A stretch of 64,000 nt of DNA from Pseudomonas sp. DG56-2 (GTDB taxonomy: Bacteria; Pseudomonadota; Gammaproteobacteria; Pseudomonadales; Pseudomonadaceae), in NCBI RefSeq assembly GCF_004803755.1, contig NZ_CP032311.1:5606001-5670000 (forward strand), given 5' to 3'. A program made the translations under genes and the position numbers. Positions 63,914-64,000 of the stretch are shown here, one piece after another. The notes below the pieces were generated by a model. It worked only from the letters and a program-made list of their open reading frames with translations. It had not been told where the DNA came from and did not search any database. The stretch's first letter is position 1. Each line of letters opens with the position of its first letter.

Positions 63914-64000
63914 GCCGGAGCAGGCTCGAAGGCATTCGGGCGCCGGGCAAGTACCACCAGCCCGGCAGCGCCAGCAGCCATCAACAGGGGCAACGCATGC
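63910..64000 (-). CDS. 3' end of a gene on the minus strand (partial)
   Basis: An open frame enters from the right edge and ends at TAA (63912-63910). Its 29 visible residues include a hydrophobic run, LPLLMAAGAAGLVVLARR, followed by a Pro/Ala tail, as at the end of a membrane transporter. It is convergent with the phospholipase D gene. Too little is present to identify it. Confidence 0.55.
   Translation of the reverse strand, partial: HALPLLMAAGAAGLVVLARRPNAFEPAPA

Overview
The window is ordinary chromosome of a fluorescent-type Pseudomonas, probably of the P. putida/P. fluorescens group. The evidence is the conserved order algP-fklB-algQ-dsbH-hemY-hemX-hemD-hemC-algR-argH, then cyaA-rnk-cyaY-lptM-lysA-dapF-xerC-yigB-sutA-amtB-glnK-ubiK-comM. 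Further along are the lysine-catabolism block amaA-amaB-LysR-hglS and the alanine block dadX-ridA-dadA-lrp. Codon use is strongly GC-rich at third positions, and several intergenic regions carry Pseudomonas REP-type hairpins. No tRNA, rRNA, insertion sequence or CRISPR array was found.

Layout. 1-7 kb: elbB, a YaiI-family protein, a cytochrome c/FTR1 iron permease, a LysE exporter, a small MscS channel, the ABC-F protein YheS and a TIGR02444 protein. 7-17 kb: the histone-like AlgP, an FKBP isomerase, the anti-sigma factor AlgQ, a DsbB-type oxidase, the hem genes, AlgR and ArgH. No algZ/fimS sensor kinase gene lies between algR and argH. 17-30 kb: a glutathione transferase, two small conserved proteins, CyaA, Rnk, CyaY, the LptM-to-YigB operon (lysine/DAP and cell-envelope functions), SutA, AmtB and GlnK. 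glnK-amtB has a well-placed sigma54 promoter and two NtrC-like sites.

30.7-33.5 kb is accessory DNA inserted between the normally adjacent ubiK and comM. It holds a DUF6124 gene with an elaborate leader whose short helices exclude one another. It also holds an AT-rich orphan hcp gene overlapping a DUF4225 putative type VI effector gene, with a convergent two-helix membrane protein that may be the immunity partner. 35-39 kb: a ToxR-like membrane-bound regulator translationally coupled to a single-pass partner protein (a ToxR/ToxS-like arrangement), followed by a DUF3313 lipoprotein, a small beta-barrel protein and an MscS channel fused to a cyclic-nucleotide-binding-like domain.

39-64 kb: pipecolate/aminoadipate catabolism (AmaA, AmaB, HglS) under a divergent LysR; a second LysR divergent from a MATE exporter; a GGDEF/EAL protein with a Fur-like site in its upstream region; Rep helicase; Xpt; an acetyl-CoA hydrolase-family protein; cytochrome c5; a cupin regulator; D-alanine catabolism with Lrp; a YkgJ cysteine-cluster protein; a PuuB-like oxidase; DUF1127; a MocR regulator with repeated operator-like motifs; and a phospholipase D lipoprotein. 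The 3' end of an unidentified gene closes the window.

The best candidates for something undescribed are the DUF6124 leader switch, the hcp-DUF4225 islet and the ToxR/ToxS-like operon. All assignments rest on reading the sequence and on family knowledge; no database search was run.
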